Notes under the pieces: model-generated
Databases searched by the model: none
Told to the model about the DNA's origin: nothing
Seen by the model: the letters and a program-made list of their open reading frames with translations, nothing else
Translations under genes and position numbers: made by a program
Assembly: GCF_947498175.1 (NCBI RefSeq)
Contig: NZ_CANMJB010000006.1
Coordinates: 62,001-126,000 of the forward strand
DNA length: 64,000 nucleotides
Reading direction: 5' to 3'
Source: an uncultured Algimonas sp.
GTDB lineage: Bacteria > Pseudomonadota > Alphaproteobacteria > Caulobacterales > Maricaulaceae
Shown here: positions 54,928 through 64,000 of the stretch, in pieces
How positions within the stretch are numbered: the first letter of the stretch is position 1
How the letters are laid out: each line of letters begins with the position of its first letter

Positions 54928-56372
54928 CGGAAGACCGAGCGCCGGAGACCGAGGCGGACGGCGCAGCTGAACCGGACCGCATCCGCGCGCCCCGGATAGC
55001 CGTCGTCGGCCGCCCCAACGTCGGCAAATCCACCTTGTTCAACCGCATGGCGGGCAAGAAGCTCGCCATCGTGGACGACACGCCCGGCGTCACGCGCGAC
55101 GTGCGCGAGGCCAAGTCCAAGCTGCGCGGCGATGCTCTGACCCTGCTCGACACGGCCGGGTACGAAGACGCCAAGGGCGACAAGCTCGAAGCCCGGATGC
55201 GCGCCGGCACCGAAGGCGCGGTGATGGATGCCGACCTCGTGCTGTTCGTCTACGATGCGCGGGCTGGGGTGACGTCGCTCGACCGAACCTTCGCCGAGTT
55301 CGTGCGGCGCAGCGGCAAGCCGACCGTGCTGGTCGCCAACAAGGTCGAAAGCAGCGCGGCGGATGCCGGCGTGACCGACGGCTGGTCGCTGGGCATGGGC
55401 GACCCGATCGAGGTGTCGGCTGAACACAATATCGGCATGGTCGACCTGGACGACGCGGTGGAAATGGCGCTGCGCGGGATCGACCTGACCGAAAAGGACG
55501 AGACCGATACATCCGAGGCGCCCGTGCGCATCGCCATCGTCGGCCGTCCGAATGCCGGCAAATCGACGCTCATCAACACGCTGATCGGCAAGGACCGGTT
55601 GCTGACGGGTCCGGAAGCGGGCGTGACGCGCGACAGCATCACGATCGACCATGACTGGCAAGGCCGACGCGTCCAGTTCCACGACACGGCCGGACTGCGC
55701 AAGAAGGCCAAGGTGCAGGAAAAGCTCGAAAAGCTGTCCGTGTCGGACACCATCCGGGCGCTGCGTTTCGCCCAGGTCGTCGTCCTGCTGATGGATGCGA
55801 CCTCGCCCTTCGACAAACAGGATTTGCAACTCGCCTCGCTGGTCGAACGGGAAGGGCGCGCCATGGTGATCGGCGTGACCAAATGGGATCTGGTGGAGAA
55901 CAAGAGTGAGGCGTCCAAGGCGCTGCGCGAAATGGCCGGGCGCCTGCTGCCTCAGTTCGGCGGCGTTCCGGTCGTCATGTTCTCCGGCCTGACCGGAAAA
56001 AGCGTGGATCGCCTGCTGCCCGCCATCGAGCGCGTCCATCACGATTGGTCGGCCAAGATGAAGACGTCCGAGCTGAACGACTGGCTGTCGGAAAAGGTCG
56101 CCAAGCATACACCGCCCGCCGTGGCGGGCCGCCGGGTGAAGCCGAAATACATCAGCCAGACCAAGACCCGGCCGCCGACCTTCGTGCTGAAATGCTCCCG
56201 CGCCGATCGCTTGCCGGAAAGCTATAAACGTTATCTTGTCAATGGCTTGCGCGAAGACTTTGATCTGCCCGGTATCCCGATCCGCCTGATCGTCAAGGCC
56301 GACGAAAACCCCTATCACGAAAAGAACCGGACGGGCCGGGTGCGCCGTACGCCCAACAACAAGCGCGACTGA
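54924..56372 (+). CDS. der: ribosome biogenesis GTPase Der (EngA)
   Basis: 482 residues with two consecutive GTPase domains: G1 motifs GRPNVGKST (about residues 29-37) and GRPNAGKST (about 208-216), DTAGYED and DTAGLRKKA as G3, NKVES and TKWDL as G4, and a KH-like C-terminal domain ending in GRVRRTPNNKRD. Required for 50S subunit maturation. The GTG at 54924 overlaps the bamB stop as GTGA. Confidence 0.96.
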   Translation: MTEDRAPETEADGAAEPDRIRAPRIAVVGRPNVGKSTLFNRMAGKKLAIVDDTPGVTRDVREAKSKLRGDALTLLDTAGYEDAKGDKLEARMRAGTEGAVMDADLVLFVYDARAGVTSLDRTFAEFVRRSGKPTVLVANKVESSAADAGVTDGWSLGMGDPIEVSAEHNIGMVDLDDAVEMALRGIDLTEKDETDTSEAPVRIAIVGRPNAGKSTLINTLIGKDRLLTGPEAGVTRDSITIDHDWQGRRVQFHDTAGLRKKAKVQEKLEKLSVSDTIRALRFAQVVVLLMDATSPFDKQDLQLASLVEREGRAMVIGVTKWDLVENKSEASKALREMAGRLLPQFGGVPVVMFSGLTGKSVDRLLPAIERVHHDWSAKMKTSELNDWLSEKVAKHTPPAVAGRRVKPKYISQTKTRPPTFVLKCSRADRLPESYKRYLVNGLREDFDLPGIPIRLIVKADENPYHEKNRTGRVRRTPNNKRD

Positions 56373-56393
56373 CAAGAGGGTGAGGGGCCGACC

Positions 56394-57398
56394 ATGACAG
56401 ATTTCAACGCCTATGCCGCCATGGAGCCGGACGGAGAGCTGGTGCCGTTTTCCTACGACCCCGGCCCGATCGGGCCGGATGAGGTCGAGATCCGGATCAC
56501 GGCTTGCGGCGTGTGCCATTCCGACCTGTCGATGATCAACAATGACTGGCGGTCGAGCCGCTATCCGCTCGTGCCGGGACACGAAATCATCGGAGAGGTC
56601 GTCGATACCGGCTCGGCCGTGACCCATATCGAAGCCGGTTGCCTGGTCGGCGTCGGTTGGACGTCCCATAGCTGCCTGCATTGCCCGCCCTGCCTTTCTG
56701 GACGGCAACAGCGCTGTCGGACGGGCACGACGACCATTGCCGGTCATGGCGGCTTCGCCGACAGGATCCGGGTCCAGCATGTCTGGGCGGTCCCTCTGCC
56801 CGACGGGATCGATACGCAATCGGCCGGTCCGCTCTTCTGCGGCGGCATCACCGTCTTCGCGCCCTTCGTGGATTTCGACCTGAAGCCGACGGACCGGATC
56901 GGGGTGATCGGGATCGGCGGCCTGGGACATCTGGCGGTCCAGTTCGCGCGGGCCTGGGGCTGCGAGGTGACGGCCTTTACCTCGTCCCTGGACAAGGAGG
57001 ACGAGCTGCGCCGCCTGGGCGCATCGCGCATCGTTAATAGCCGCGACGACGCGGCGGTCAAGGCCGAAGCCGGGCGGTTCGACTTCATCCTCTCGACCGT
57101 GAATGTCAGCCTGAACTGGCCGCTCTATCTTCGGGCGCTGAAGGCGGAAGGCAAACTCATCACCGTCGGCGTCGTGGCCGAACCGATGAACATTCCGGCG
57201 GGCCTGCTGATCGGCGGCCAGCGCGTCGTGTCGGGCTCCGACACCGGCCCGCCCGACAGGGTCGCGACCATGCTGGAATTCTGCGCGCGTCACGATATCA
57301 AGCCGATGATCGAAACGTTTCCGATGGCGGAGTGCAACGCGGCGCTGGAGCGGCTGGAATCAGGCCAGGCCCGCTACCGGATCGTGCTGGAGAACTAG
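56394..57398 (+). CDS. zinc-dependent alcohol dehydrogenase (CAD/YahK-like)
   Basis: 334 residues, MDR superfamily. Catalytic zinc ligands: Cys in CGVCHSDLS and His in VPGHEIIGEV; structural-zinc cysteines in SCLHCPPCLSGRQQRC; NAD(P) fold IGVIGIGGLGHLAVQFAR; late binding GGQRVVSGSDTGPPD. Closest in layout to YahK/cinnamyl-alcohol-dehydrogenase-type NADP aldehyde reductases. It follows der by 21 bp and might be read from the same message. Substrate unknown. Confidence 0.88.
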   Translation: MTDFNAYAAMEPDGELVPFSYDPGPIGPDEVEIRITACGVCHSDLSMINNDWRSSRYPLVPGHEIIGEVVDTGSAVTHIEAGCLVGVGWTSHSCLHCPPCLSGRQQRCRTGTTTIAGHGGFADRIRVQHVWAVPLPDGIDTQSAGPLFCGGITVFAPFVDFDLKPTDRIGVIGIGGLGHLAVQFARAWGCEVTAFTSSLDKEDELRRLGASRIVNSRDDAAVKAEAGRFDFILSTVNVSLNWPLYLRALKAEGKLITVGVVAEPMNIPAGLLIGGQRVVSGSDTGPPDRVATMLEFCARHDIKPMIETFPMAECNAALERLESGQARYRIVLEN

Positions 57399-57421
57399 CG
57401 GCGAGCATGAGATTTCCGCCT

Positions 57422-57440
57422 AGGTCCACTTGATCGGCCT
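57422..57440. repeat. degenerate palindromic element (copy 1)
   Basis: AGGTCCACTTGATCGGCCT, an imperfect inverted repeat around the core CTTGA, shared with three further elements in the next 200 bp. Confidence 0.45.
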
Positions 57441-57486
57441 CCACATGTGCTGCCGTTCTAACACACGGACATTTTGGGGGGCTTGG

Positions 57487-57507
57487 CTCGCCGATCGAGT
57501 CGGCGAG
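57487..57507. repeat. palindromic element (copy 2)
   Basis: CTCGCCGA-TCGAG-TCGGCGAG, a perfect 8-bp stem with a 5-nt loop. Nearly identical to the element at 57622-57642, including flanking bases. Confidence 0.7.
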
Positions 57508-57556
57508 AGCCGTGGCTTTGGGTTTTGGGTATAAACTCCGAACGTCCTATCCGCTC

Positions 57557-57575
57557 AGGCCGGCTTGACCGGCCT
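57557..57575. repeat. palindromic element (copy 3)
   Basis: AGGCCGG-CTTGA-CCGGCCT, a perfect 7-bp stem. On the opposite strand the loop is TCAAG, the same as copy 4. Confidence 0.65.
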
Positions 57576-57621
57576 GTCCATCTCCTGCCTTCGCGTCTGG
57601 CCGAAACGGATGGGTGATGGG

Positions 57622-57642
57622 CTCGCCGATCAAGTCGGCGAG
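57622..57642. repeat. palindromic element (copy 4)
   Basis: CTCGCCGA-TCAAG-TCGGCGAG, a perfect 8-bp stem just before the S9 peptidase stop. Same arms as copy 2; only the middle loop base differs (A for G). May act in transcription termination. Confidence 0.7.
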
Positions 57643-57665
57643 AGCGGAGGCTTATTGAACATTCT

Positions 57666-59597
57666 CTATTTCAGATGCTCGTCCAAAAACGCCACATAGG
57701 CGTTCGACGCCGTGATGCGGTTTTCCCGCTTGCGGAAGCCGTGGCCTTCGTCCGGGAACAGGACGTACTCCACCGGCACGCCGTTGGCGCGGACGGCTTC
57801 GACCAGTTCGTCGGACTCCACCTGCAGCACGCGCGGATCGTTGGCGCCTTGGACGACGAGCAGCGGCTTGACGATGTTCTCGGCATGGAAGAGCGGGGAG
57901 ATGGCGCGGTGACGCACGGCGTCCGTCGCCGGGTCGCCCATTTCGTCGTAGAGCGCTTCGCGGAAAGACTCCCACCAGGGCGGAATGGACTCCAGCGTGC
58001 GCACCCAGTTGGTGACGCCGAAGATGTTGATGCCCGCGTCAAAGACTTCCGGCTCGAACGCCAGCGCCGCCGCGACCATGTAGCCGCCATAGGACCCGCC
58101 GATCACGCCGATCCGGTCTTCGTCGACCCAATCCATCTCGGCCAGCCAGTCGCGCGACGCCACCACGTCCTTCAGATCCACGTCGCCGTGGCGCTTGTCG
58201 TCCATGTGGAAGAAGGTCTTGCCGTAGCCGGAGCTGCCGCGATTGTTGATCGCATAGACGGCGTAGCCATGGTTGACGAGGTGCTGGATCGTCGGATTGT
58301 AGCCGAGACGGCTCTGCCCGCCCGGCCCGCCGTGCACCCAGACCAAGGCCGGAGCCGGGTCCGCGGCCGAAGCCGTCTTGGGACGGTACAGGATGCCGGG
58401 AATGTCCAGCCCGTCATAGCTGGCGAAGCGCACGACCTGTCCGTCCACCAGCATGTCGGCGTCGATTTCGGGATTCAGCGCATCGGTCAGCGCCATCTGC
58501 TCGCCCGTCGCGATGTCGGCGACATGGATGTTGGACGGGGACCGGTCGCCGTTCAGGATGAAGGCGATGCGGCTCTCGTCCTCGTTGAAGCGCACGTTGC
58601 GGACTTCGCCCGCCGGCAGGTCGTTCAGCATCACGACGCGGCCGGTGCGCGTATCGGTCAGTTCCAGTTCGGACGACGCATCGGCGTTGATGATGGAGAT
58701 GCTGTAGCGCCCGGACGGGGATTCGCCGAAATAGTTGACGTCCCAATCCGCGGAGAAAGCATCTTCCCTGTCGCCCGTGGCGAGGTCGTAGCTGACCGCG
58801 CGGGAGAACTCGCCGCTTTCATTGGTGGAGTAGTAGAGCGTGCGGTTGTCGGCGGAGAAGCCATAGGCGGAATGGGCGATGTTGCCTTCGTGCGGCGTGA
58901 CCAGCTTCGGCTCCGGTCCGCCGGAGAAGCGGTCCACGACATAGACATCCGAATCCGCCGAGGTGCGGTTCTTGGTCAGGGCGATGAATCGCCCGTCGCC
59001 GCTGACCGCATCGACCTGGTAGCCGTCGTTCTGGTAGATGAGGGATCGGCCATAACCGTCTGTTTGATAACGATAGACGTCGAAATGCTTGCCGTCGCGC
59101 TCGTTGGTCATGACGTAGAAGCTGTTCCCGTCGTCCGCCCAGCCGCCGAAGGCCGCCTTGACGTCGTCGCCCGGCGTCAGGTCGCGCACCGCGCCGTCCA
59201 GTTCGCGCACATAGACGTGGTTCAGCTCGTCGCCGCCCTGGTCGCTGGTGTAGAGCAGGCGTTCGTCCTCCGGGAACCAGGACAGGGCGCTGACGGCGTT
59301 GTCGGTCGAGCTCGTCAGCGCCGTCTTCTCGCCCGTCTCGGGATCGAGGCGGTAGGCGTTGAACACGCCGGACAGATCGGAGGTGACGAGCAGGTCGCCG
59401 CTGGTCGGACCGAACGTGTGACCGGCCCCGCTGGGCAGGCCGTAGCTGGTGGTGGCGAAGAAGCTTTCCGCCGAATAGCGGGGCATCTCCATTGTCTGCA
59501 CGGCCGGGGCGGGGGCCTGCAGGGCGGGCGCCGTCGCGCAGCCCGTCATGAGCCCGATGGCCATCAGGCTCGCGCCCGTCGCTAGAATTCTCTTCAT
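57666..59597 (-). CDS. S9 family prolyl oligopeptidase-type lipoprotein peptidase
   Basis: 643 residues from the ATG at 59597, preceded by GGAGGAG. Lipoprotein signal with LMTGC. An N-terminal beta-propeller (about 40-375, TolB-like repeats) is followed by an alpha/beta hydrolase domain: [11 protein letters not shown], nucleophile block [13 protein letters not shown], aspartate in [11 protein letters not shown] and histidine in [12 protein letters not shown]. Cleaves peptides in the periplasm. Followed downstream by the palindrome cluster. The upstream SDR gene (stop at 59641) reads in the same direction, 43 bp away. Confidence 0.9.
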   Translation of the reverse strand: MKRILATGASLMAIGLMTGCATAPALQAPAPAVQTMEMPRYSAESFFATTSYGLPSGAGHTFGPTSGDLLVTSDLSGVFNAYRLDPETGEKTALTSSTDNAVSALSWFPEDERLLYTSDQGGDELNHVYVRELDGAVRDLTPGDDVKAAFGGWADDGNSFYVMTNERDGKHFDVYRYQTDGYGRSLIYQNDGYQVDAVSGDGRFIALTKNRTSADSDVYVVDRFSGGPEPKLVTPHEGNIAHSAYGFSADNRTLYYSTNESGEFSRAVSYDLATGDREDAFSADWDVNYFGESPSGRYSISIINADASSELELTDTRTGRVVMLNDLPAGEVRNVRFNEDESRIAFILNGDRSPSNIHVADIATGEQMALTDALNPEIDADMLVDGQVVRFASYDGLDIPGILYRPKTASAADPAPALVWVHGGPGGQSRLGYNPTIQHLVNHGYAVYAINNRGSSGYGKTFFHMDDKRHGDVDLKDVVASRDWLAEMDWVDEDRIGVIGGSYGGYMVAAALAFEPEVFDAGINIFGVTNWVRTLESIPPWWESFREALYDEMGDPATDAVRHRAISPLFHAENIVKPLLVVQGANDPRVLQVESDELVEAVRANGVPVEYVLFPDEGHGFRKRENRITASNAYVAFLDEHLK

Positions 59598-59640
59598 GAT
59601 GATCTCCTCCTCACGCAAAGCCTAGCAGGAGATGCGCGAC

Positions 59641-60369
59641 CTATTCAATTCCCGCCCAGTCGCGAAACGACACCAGCGTGCCGTGTTCCGCGTAATCCGG
59701 GGCAAGCATCTCCACGACCAGGGGCGCGACATCGGCCGGGCGGGGCAGGGCGCTGCGGTCCTCGCCCGGCACGGCCTTGGCGCGCATCTGCGTGTCCACC
59801 CCGCCCGGATTGAGCAGGTTGACGCGGATCTTGGTGATGTTGGCGATCTCCTCGGCCCAGCTGCGCACGAACACTTCCATCCCGGCCTTGGACGCGGCGT
59901 AGGCGCCCCAATAGGCGCGGGGGTTGCGGGCGACGGACGTGGTGACGAAGACGGCGCGGCCCGCCGGGCTCTGCCGCAAGAGCGGGTCGAGCGAGCGGAC
60001 CAGCCGGTAGGGCGCGGTCATGTTGACGTCGAGGATCCGCATCCAGTCCTTGGGCGTGACGTGATTGGCGGGCGTGATGTCGCCCAGCACGCCTGCATTG
60101 CAGAGTAGGCCGTCCAACCGGCCGTAGCGCTCGTGCAGCAACCCGCCGAGCCGGTCGATCTGGTCGAAATCGCGCAGATCCATCGGCACGAGCGAGCAGG
60201 TGCCGCCCGCAGCCTTGATCTCGTCGTCCAGATCTTCCAGCCCGCCCTGCGTCCGGGCCAGCGCGACGACGTGCGATCCAGCCGTGGCGAGCGCCTTCGC
60301 AGCGGCGTAGCCAATGCCGCGCGACGCCCCGGTAACGAGGGTGATGCGGCCTTCGAGGGGTCTGGACAT
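59641..60369 (-). CDS. short-chain dehydrogenase/reductase
   Basis: 242 residues, classical SDR. Cofactor motif TGASRGIG (13-20), CNAGVLG, catalytic Ser145, Tyr157 and Lys161 (YAASK). A YciK-like short-chain dehydrogenase is the nearest shape, but the substrate is unknown. It starts 7 bp after purF and ends 43 bp before the S9 peptidase start, and so is the last gene of the radA-cvpA-purF run on the minus strand. Confidence 0.9.
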   Translation of the reverse strand: MSRPLEGRITLVTGASRGIGYAAAKALATAGSHVVALARTQGGLEDLDDEIKAAGGTCSLVPMDLRDFDQIDRLGGLLHERYGRLDGLLCNAGVLGDITPANHVTPKDWMRILDVNMTAPYRLVRSLDPLLRQSPAGRAVFVTTSVARNPRAYWGAYAASKAGMEVFVRSWAEEIANITKIRVNLLNPGGVDTQMRAKAVPGEDRSALPRPADVAPLVVEMLAPDYAEHGTLVSFRDWAGIE

Positions 60370-60376
60370 GTCGGGT

Positions 60377-61861
60377 CTAAGCCACTTCCACCAGGAAGGA
60401 GAGCTGCTTGCCGCCGCCCGCGCGTTCGCGGTCCCGGTCGATCAACGGCGTCGGATAGCAGCCGGTGAAGCAATGGTCGGTATATTGCGGGGCGGCGTCT
60501 TCGCGGTACTCTTCGCCCATCGCCCAGTACAGCCCCTCGATGGAGAGGAAGCCGAGACTGTCCACTTCCAGCATGTGGGTCATCTCCTCGAGCGAATAGT
60601 TCGCCGCGATCAGCTTGTCCTTGGACGGCATGTCGATGCCGTAATGGTCGGGGTACCGGATCGGCGGCGAGGCGGAGCGGAAATGGACCTCCTTGGCGCC
60701 CGCCGCCTTGATCATGCGCACGATCTTGGTCGAGGTCGTGCCGCGCACGATGCTGTCGTCCACCAGCAGCACGCGCTTGCCCTCGATCATGGCCCGGTTG
60801 GCGGAATGTTTCAGCCGCACGCCCATGTCGCGCATGCCCTGGGTGGGCTGGATGAAGGTCCGGCCGACATAATGGTTGCGGATAATGCCGAGCTCGAACG
60901 GGATGCCGGTCTGCTGCGCGAAGCCCAGCGCGGCCGGAACGCCGCTGTCGGGCACGGGAATGATGACGTCCACGTCGGCGGGCGTTTCCTCGGCCAATCT
61001 CTGCCCCATGCGCTTGCGCACTTCATAGACGCTCTTGCCGCCGACCACGCTGTCGGGGCGGGCGAAATAGACGAATTCGAAGATGCAAGGCCGGCGCTCG
61101 GCATTGGGAAAGGCGGTAAAGCTGCGGATCCCGTCCTCGTTGATGACGACGACCTCGCCCGGATCGACCTCGCGGATGAACTCCGCGCCGACCATGTCGA
61201 AGGCGCAGGTCTCGGACGCCAGCACGTAGCTGTCGCCGATCCGGCCGATCAGCAGCGGGCGGATGCCGAACCGGTCGCGCGCCCCGACCATGCAGTCCTT
61301 GGTCATGCCGACGAAGGCGTAGCCGCCGTCCACTTGGCGGATGGCGGAGACGAACCGGTCGGTGAAGGTCTTGCCGCCCGACCGCGCGACGAGATGGATC
61401 ACCACTTCCGTGTCCGAGGTGCTTTGAAACAGCGCGCCCTTTTCGACCAGCGCATCCTTGAGCGTGTAGGCGTTGGTCAGATGGCCGTTATGGGCTAGCG
61501 CGAAGCCGCCGCTGCTGAGTTCGGAATAGAGCGGCTGGACGTCGCGCAGCACGGGCTGTCCGGCCGTGGAATAGCGGTTGTGGCCGATGGCGATGTGACC
61601 GGGCAATCGCTCCGACGGGTCGGCCCCGGTGAAGCTGTCGCCGACCAGGCCGAGATGGCGTTCCGTGTGGAACAGCGTGCCGTCCGTCGTGGCGATGCCG
61701 CAGGCTTCCTGCCCGCGATGCTGCAGCGCGTGCAGGCCCAGCGCGGTCAGGCTGGCGGCCTTTTCGACGCCGAACGCGCCGAAGACGCCGCATTCCTCCC
61801 GGATCCTGTCGTCCTCAACGTCGCAGGCCGGGTTCGCGGGAGTGGGGGCGGCGTCGGTCAT
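60377..61861 (-). CDS. purF: amidophosphoribosyltransferase
   Basis: 494 residues. N-terminal nucleophile glutaminase: a short propeptide precedes Cys24 (REECGVFGAF), with HALQHRGQEACGI and GHNRYSTAG; the phosphoribosyltransferase domain has VIIPVPDSGVPAA and the PRPP loop VLLVDDSIVRGTTS. First committed step of purine synthesis. The ATG overlaps the cvpA stop (ATGA), the standard cvpA-purF pairing. Confidence 0.96.
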   Translation of the reverse strand: MTDAAPTPANPACDVEDDRIREECGVFGAFGVEKAASLTALGLHALQHRGQEACGIATTDGTLFHTERHLGLVGDSFTGADPSERLPGHIAIGHNRYSTAGQPVLRDVQPLYSELSSGGFALAHNGHLTNAYTLKDALVEKGALFQSTSDTEVVIHLVARSGGKTFTDRFVSAIRQVDGGYAFVGMTKDCMVGARDRFGIRPLLIGRIGDSYVLASETCAFDMVGAEFIREVDPGEVVVINEDGIRSFTAFPNAERRPCIFEFVYFARPDSVVGGKSVYEVRKRMGQRLAEETPADVDVIIPVPDSGVPAALGFAQQTGIPFELGIIRNHYVGRTFIQPTQGMRDMGVRLKHSANRAMIEGKRVLLVDDSIVRGTTSTKIVRMIKAAGAKEVHFRSASPPIRYPDHYGIDMPSKDKLIAANYSLEEMTHMLEVDSLGFLSIEGLYWAMGEEYREDAAPQYTDHCFTGCYPTPLIDRDRERAGGGKQLSFLVEVA

Positions 61862-62574
61862 GACCGGATCTCCTCGGCGATCCCATCCAGATCGCCATCC
61901 TTGATGCGCTGCGCATATGAGCGCATATCGGCAAAAGGCAAGGCCCGAACCCAATCGCCGATGCGCTCGAGCAGTGGATAGAAGGTCGAATCCACGAACA
62001 GGCCCGGCAGTTCGTCTGGATCGGCCTCGAGTTGCTCGCGCATGGATTCGGGCATTCGGGCGACCACGTCGGGTGGAAACGCGCCCGGATTGTCGGCGAT
62101 ATAGTCGTTGAATTCCTGCGCATCCTGCGAGGCGCGGTAATCCGCCGACCAGAACATGACGAACAGGGCGGCGATCAGCAGACCGCGGGCCACGCCGAAC
62201 GCCCCGCCGAGCAACCTGTCGATGAAGCCGGGGCTGTCGCCGCCGACCGACCGGCCCAGCCGCGACAGGATCATGGCGATCACGATATAGCTCAGCAGGC
62301 CCGTGCCGAGAATCAGGACGCCGTCGGCGAGCTCCGGCGGCGAGATCATGCCCCGCACCGCGAAGCGGAACTGACCGTAGACGAACAGGGTCAGGGCGGC
62401 CGAGACCACCAGCGCCAGGATGGAAACGATTTCGCGCAGGAAACCACGGGCGAACGCATACAGGCCGGAGATCAGCAGCAGGACGAGAACGGCCGTGTCG
62501 AAGCCGTTGAAACTGTAGGGCCCGATGGAGAGCTGCGCCGCATCGATGGCCGAAAGCAGTGAAAGCATGGGCAT
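61858..62574 (-). CDS. cvpA: CvpA family membrane protein
   Basis: 238 residues with four predicted membrane helices (about 26-45, 48-70, 80-103, 127-145) and the conserved ARGFLREIVSILALVVS segment, then a long acidic C-terminal region. Required in some bacteria for colicin V production and biofilm or stress resistance; function not defined. An internal ATG at 62568 is an alternative start. It overlaps purF and follows radA by 25 bp. Confidence 0.88.
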   Translation of the reverse strand: MPMLSLLSAIDAAQLSIGPYSFNGFDTAVLVLLLISGLYAFARGFLREIVSILALVVSAALTLFVYGQFRFAVRGMISPPELADGVLILGTGLLSYIVIAMILSRLGRSVGGDSPGFIDRLLGGAFGVARGLLIAALFVMFWSADYRASQDAQEFNDYIADNPGAFPPDVVARMPESMREQLEADPDELPGLFVDSTFYPLLERIGDWVRALPFADMRSYAQRIKDGDLDGIAEEIRS

Positions 62575-62599
62575 CCTGTCGCCGGCCGGACAAAGATGA

Positions 62600-64000
62600 T
62601 CAGGCGGCCCAGCTCTCCGGCGTGTCCGGTCCGCGCTCTGCGGCGGCTTCTACACGCCTGACGAGGTCGCGCAAAGAGCGGATCGCGATGACGGGCAGGG
62701 CGGCATTGTCGTTGCGTTCGTCGCGGCCCGGCGATGCCGCGGCGAGGGCGCGTTCGAAACCGAGCTTGGCGGACTCTTTCAGGCGGGCGTCGGCGCGGCT
62801 GACGGGGCGGACTTCGCCCGACAGGCTGATCTCGCCGAACACGACCAGGTCGGACGGCAGGGAGACGTCGAAGGCGGAACTGGCGATGGCCGCGGCCACG
62901 GCCAGGTCGGCGGCCGGCTCGTTGATGCGCAGGCCGCCCGCCACGTTCAGATAGACGTCCTTGCCCGCGAAACTGAGCCCGCAGCGCGCTTCCAGCACGG
63001 CCAGCACCATGGCCAGCCGCCCGCTGTCCCAGCCGACCACGGCGCGGCGCGGCGTGCCGAAGGCGGCCGGCGCGACCAGCGCCTGGATCTCGGTCAGGAC
63101 GGGGCGCGAGCCTTCCAGCCCCGCGAATACAGCGGAGCCTTCGGACGCGTCGCCGCGCCCGTCCAGGAACAGCGCCGACGGGTTCAGCACTTCGGCCAGA
63201 CCCGAATCGCGCATCTCGAACACGCCGATCTCGTCGGTCGGGCCGAAGCGGTTCTTGTGCGCGCGCAGGATGCGGAACTGATGGGCGCGTTCGCCTTCGA
63301 AATAGAGCACGGCATCGACCATGTGCTCGACCACGCGCGGTCCGGCAATCTGGCCGTCCTTGGTGACGTGGCCCACGAGAATCACGGTCGCGCCGGACTT
63401 CTTGGCGAAGCGCACCAGCTCCTGCGCGCACGCCCGGACCTGCGCGACCGTGCCGGGCGCGGCGCCCAGCTGGTCGGTCCAGAGCGTCTGGATGGAATCG
63501 ATGACGACGACATCGGGCTTGGTCGCCATCAACCCGTCGATGATCACCCCGAGCGAGGTTTCGCTGGCCAGGTTGACCGGCTGGTCCGACACGCCGAGCC
63601 GCTTGGCGCGGCGCTGGACCTGCCCGACCGATTCCTCGCCGGAAATGTAGGCGACGCGCTTGCCCTGCTTGGCCAGCGCGCCGACCGTCTGCAGCAGCAG
63701 CGTCGATTTGCCGATCCCCGGATCGCCGCCGACCAACAGCGCGGAGCCCGGCACCAGCCCGCCGCCCGTCACCCGGTCCAGCTCCCCGGTCCCGGTGATC
63801 AGCCGCGGCACGTCGCGCGTTTGCGCGCCCAGATCCACGAATTCCATGCCCCGCCCCTTGCGGCGCTTATGGGCGGGCGCGGCGTTCTGCGACTTCGCCT
63901 CCTCAACCAGCGTGTTCCATTCCCCGCACGCATCGCATCGCCCGGCCCACTTGCCGTGGACGGACCCGCAGGACTGGCAGACGAAGACGGAAGTCGGCTT
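62600..64000 (-). CDS. radA: DNA repair protein RadA, cut at the window end
   Basis: 467 residues are visible; only the first few residues are missing beyond position 64000. N-terminal C4 zinc finger CQSCG...CDACG (read from the last 150 bp), RecA-like core with Walker A GGDPGIGKST, SGEES, and KNRFG motif (HKNRFGPTDEIG), then a Lon-protease-like C-terminal domain without a protease function. It processes recombination intermediates and extends D-loops. First visible gene of the radA-cvpA-purF-SDR run. Confidence 0.95.
   Translation of the reverse strand, partial: KPTSVFVCQSCGSVHGKWAGRCDACGEWNTLVEEAKSQNAAPAHKRRKGRGMEFVDLGAQTRDVPRLITGTGELDRVTGGGLVPGSALLVGGDPGIGKSTLLLQTVGALAKQGKRVAYISGEESVGQVQRRAKRLGVSDQPVNLASETSLGVIIDGLMATKPDVVVIDSIQTLWTDQLGAAPGTVAQVRACAQELVRFAKKSGATVILVGHVTKDGQIAGPRVVEHMVDAVLYFEGERAHQFRILRAHKNRFGPTDEIGVFEMRDSGLAEVLNPSALFLDGRGDASEGSAVFAGLEGSRPVLTEIQALVAPAAFGTPRRAVVGWDSGRLAMVLAVLEARCGLSFAGKDVYLNVAGGLRINEPAADLAVAAAIASSAFDVSLPSDLVVFGEISLSGEVRPVSRADARLKESAKLGFERALAAASPGRDERNDNAALPVIAIRSLRDLVRRVEAAAERGPDTPESWAA

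Noticed and set aside
54885-57293. An 802-codon open frame on the minus strand opposite der and the alcohol dehydrogenase
   Set aside because: Arg/His/Gly/Asp-rich composition without a recognisable domain; it mirrors two well-supported genes on the other strand and is a by-product of high GC codon bias.
57675-59585. A 636-codon open frame on the plus strand opposite the S9 peptidase
   Set aside because: Valine/arginine-rich mirror frame; the minus-strand gene has signal peptide, ribosome-binding site and catalytic motifs.
1-64000. Mobile elements, CRISPR arrays, rRNA operon, toxin-antitoxin pair
   Set aside because: None seen: no transposase or integrase motifs, no regularly spaced repeats and no rRNA signature in the window.

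Overview
The window is GC-rich, densely packed chromosomal DNA from an alphaproteobacterium, most likely a stalked or budding marine lineage near Caulobacterales/Hyphomonadales/Maricaulales. The evidence is a CckA-type hybrid kinase, a FixLJ-FixK oxygen cascade wired to ccoNOQP-GHIS, a gene cluster in the order of the Caulobacter holdfast genes hfsE-F-G-H next to hfsA/hfsD, an alphaproteobacterial SOS box (GTTC-N7-GTTC) before recA, and a tRNA-His that lacks the G-1:C73 identity element. No insertion sequence, prophage, CRISPR array or plasmid gene is visible. The region reads as core genome with one envelope-polysaccharide island and one microaerobic respiration island.

Layout. 1-9.1 kb: the tail of an Mpo1-like membrane protein, pyrB with a dihydroorotase-like pyrC, ruvX, two paralogous PlsC-type acyltransferases, gatCAB, a small membrane protein, a nitroreductase and a Sel1-like protein. 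9.2-17.6 kb: polysaccharide export, chain-length, glycosyltransferase, deacetylase, flippase and priming-transferase genes (holdfast-like). 17.8-31.9 kb: tRNA-Ser, then fixK, fixJ, fixL, a FixT-like orphan receiver, a small cysteine-containing protein, ccoSIHGPQON (listed along the plus strand), hemN, a cupin/JmjC-like gene and a possible 23-codon membrane peptide. Four 14-bp palindromes of the form GTGAY-N4-GTCAC, one of them degenerate, sit in the intergenic regions here and suggest one FixK regulon. 31.9-39.8 kb: a MoxR ATPase, dksA, two tandem DUF885 lipoproteins and cckA. 39.8-49.3 kb: recA with SOS box and terminator, alaS, phhA, an M48 lipoprotein protease, tRNA-His, a DUF2336 protein, NAD kinase and an envelope protein. 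49.3-64 kb: a lipoprotein cytochrome c, a long acyl-CoA dehydrogenase, panB, a YfgM-like protein, bamB, der, an alcohol dehydrogenase, a cluster of small palindromic repeats, an S9 peptidase, an SDR, purF, cvpA and radA (cut by the window end).

How the parts work together. The 17.9-31.8 kb block is the most coherent system. A soluble haem-PAS kinase (FixL) and its regulator (FixJ) appear to drive fixK through a GTACGTAG site. FixK is then inferred to act on the GTGAY-N4-GTCAC boxes in front of the cbb3 oxidase operon, its assembly genes, the haem-synthesis operon and a feedback-type receiver gene beside fixL. The 9-17.6 kb block would build, flip, deacetylate, polymerise and export a surface polysaccharide.

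Many neighbouring genes overlap by 4 nt (ATGA or GTGA), which was used to place several GTG starts. All functional calls are from sequence motifs and gene order read by eye; no database search was run.
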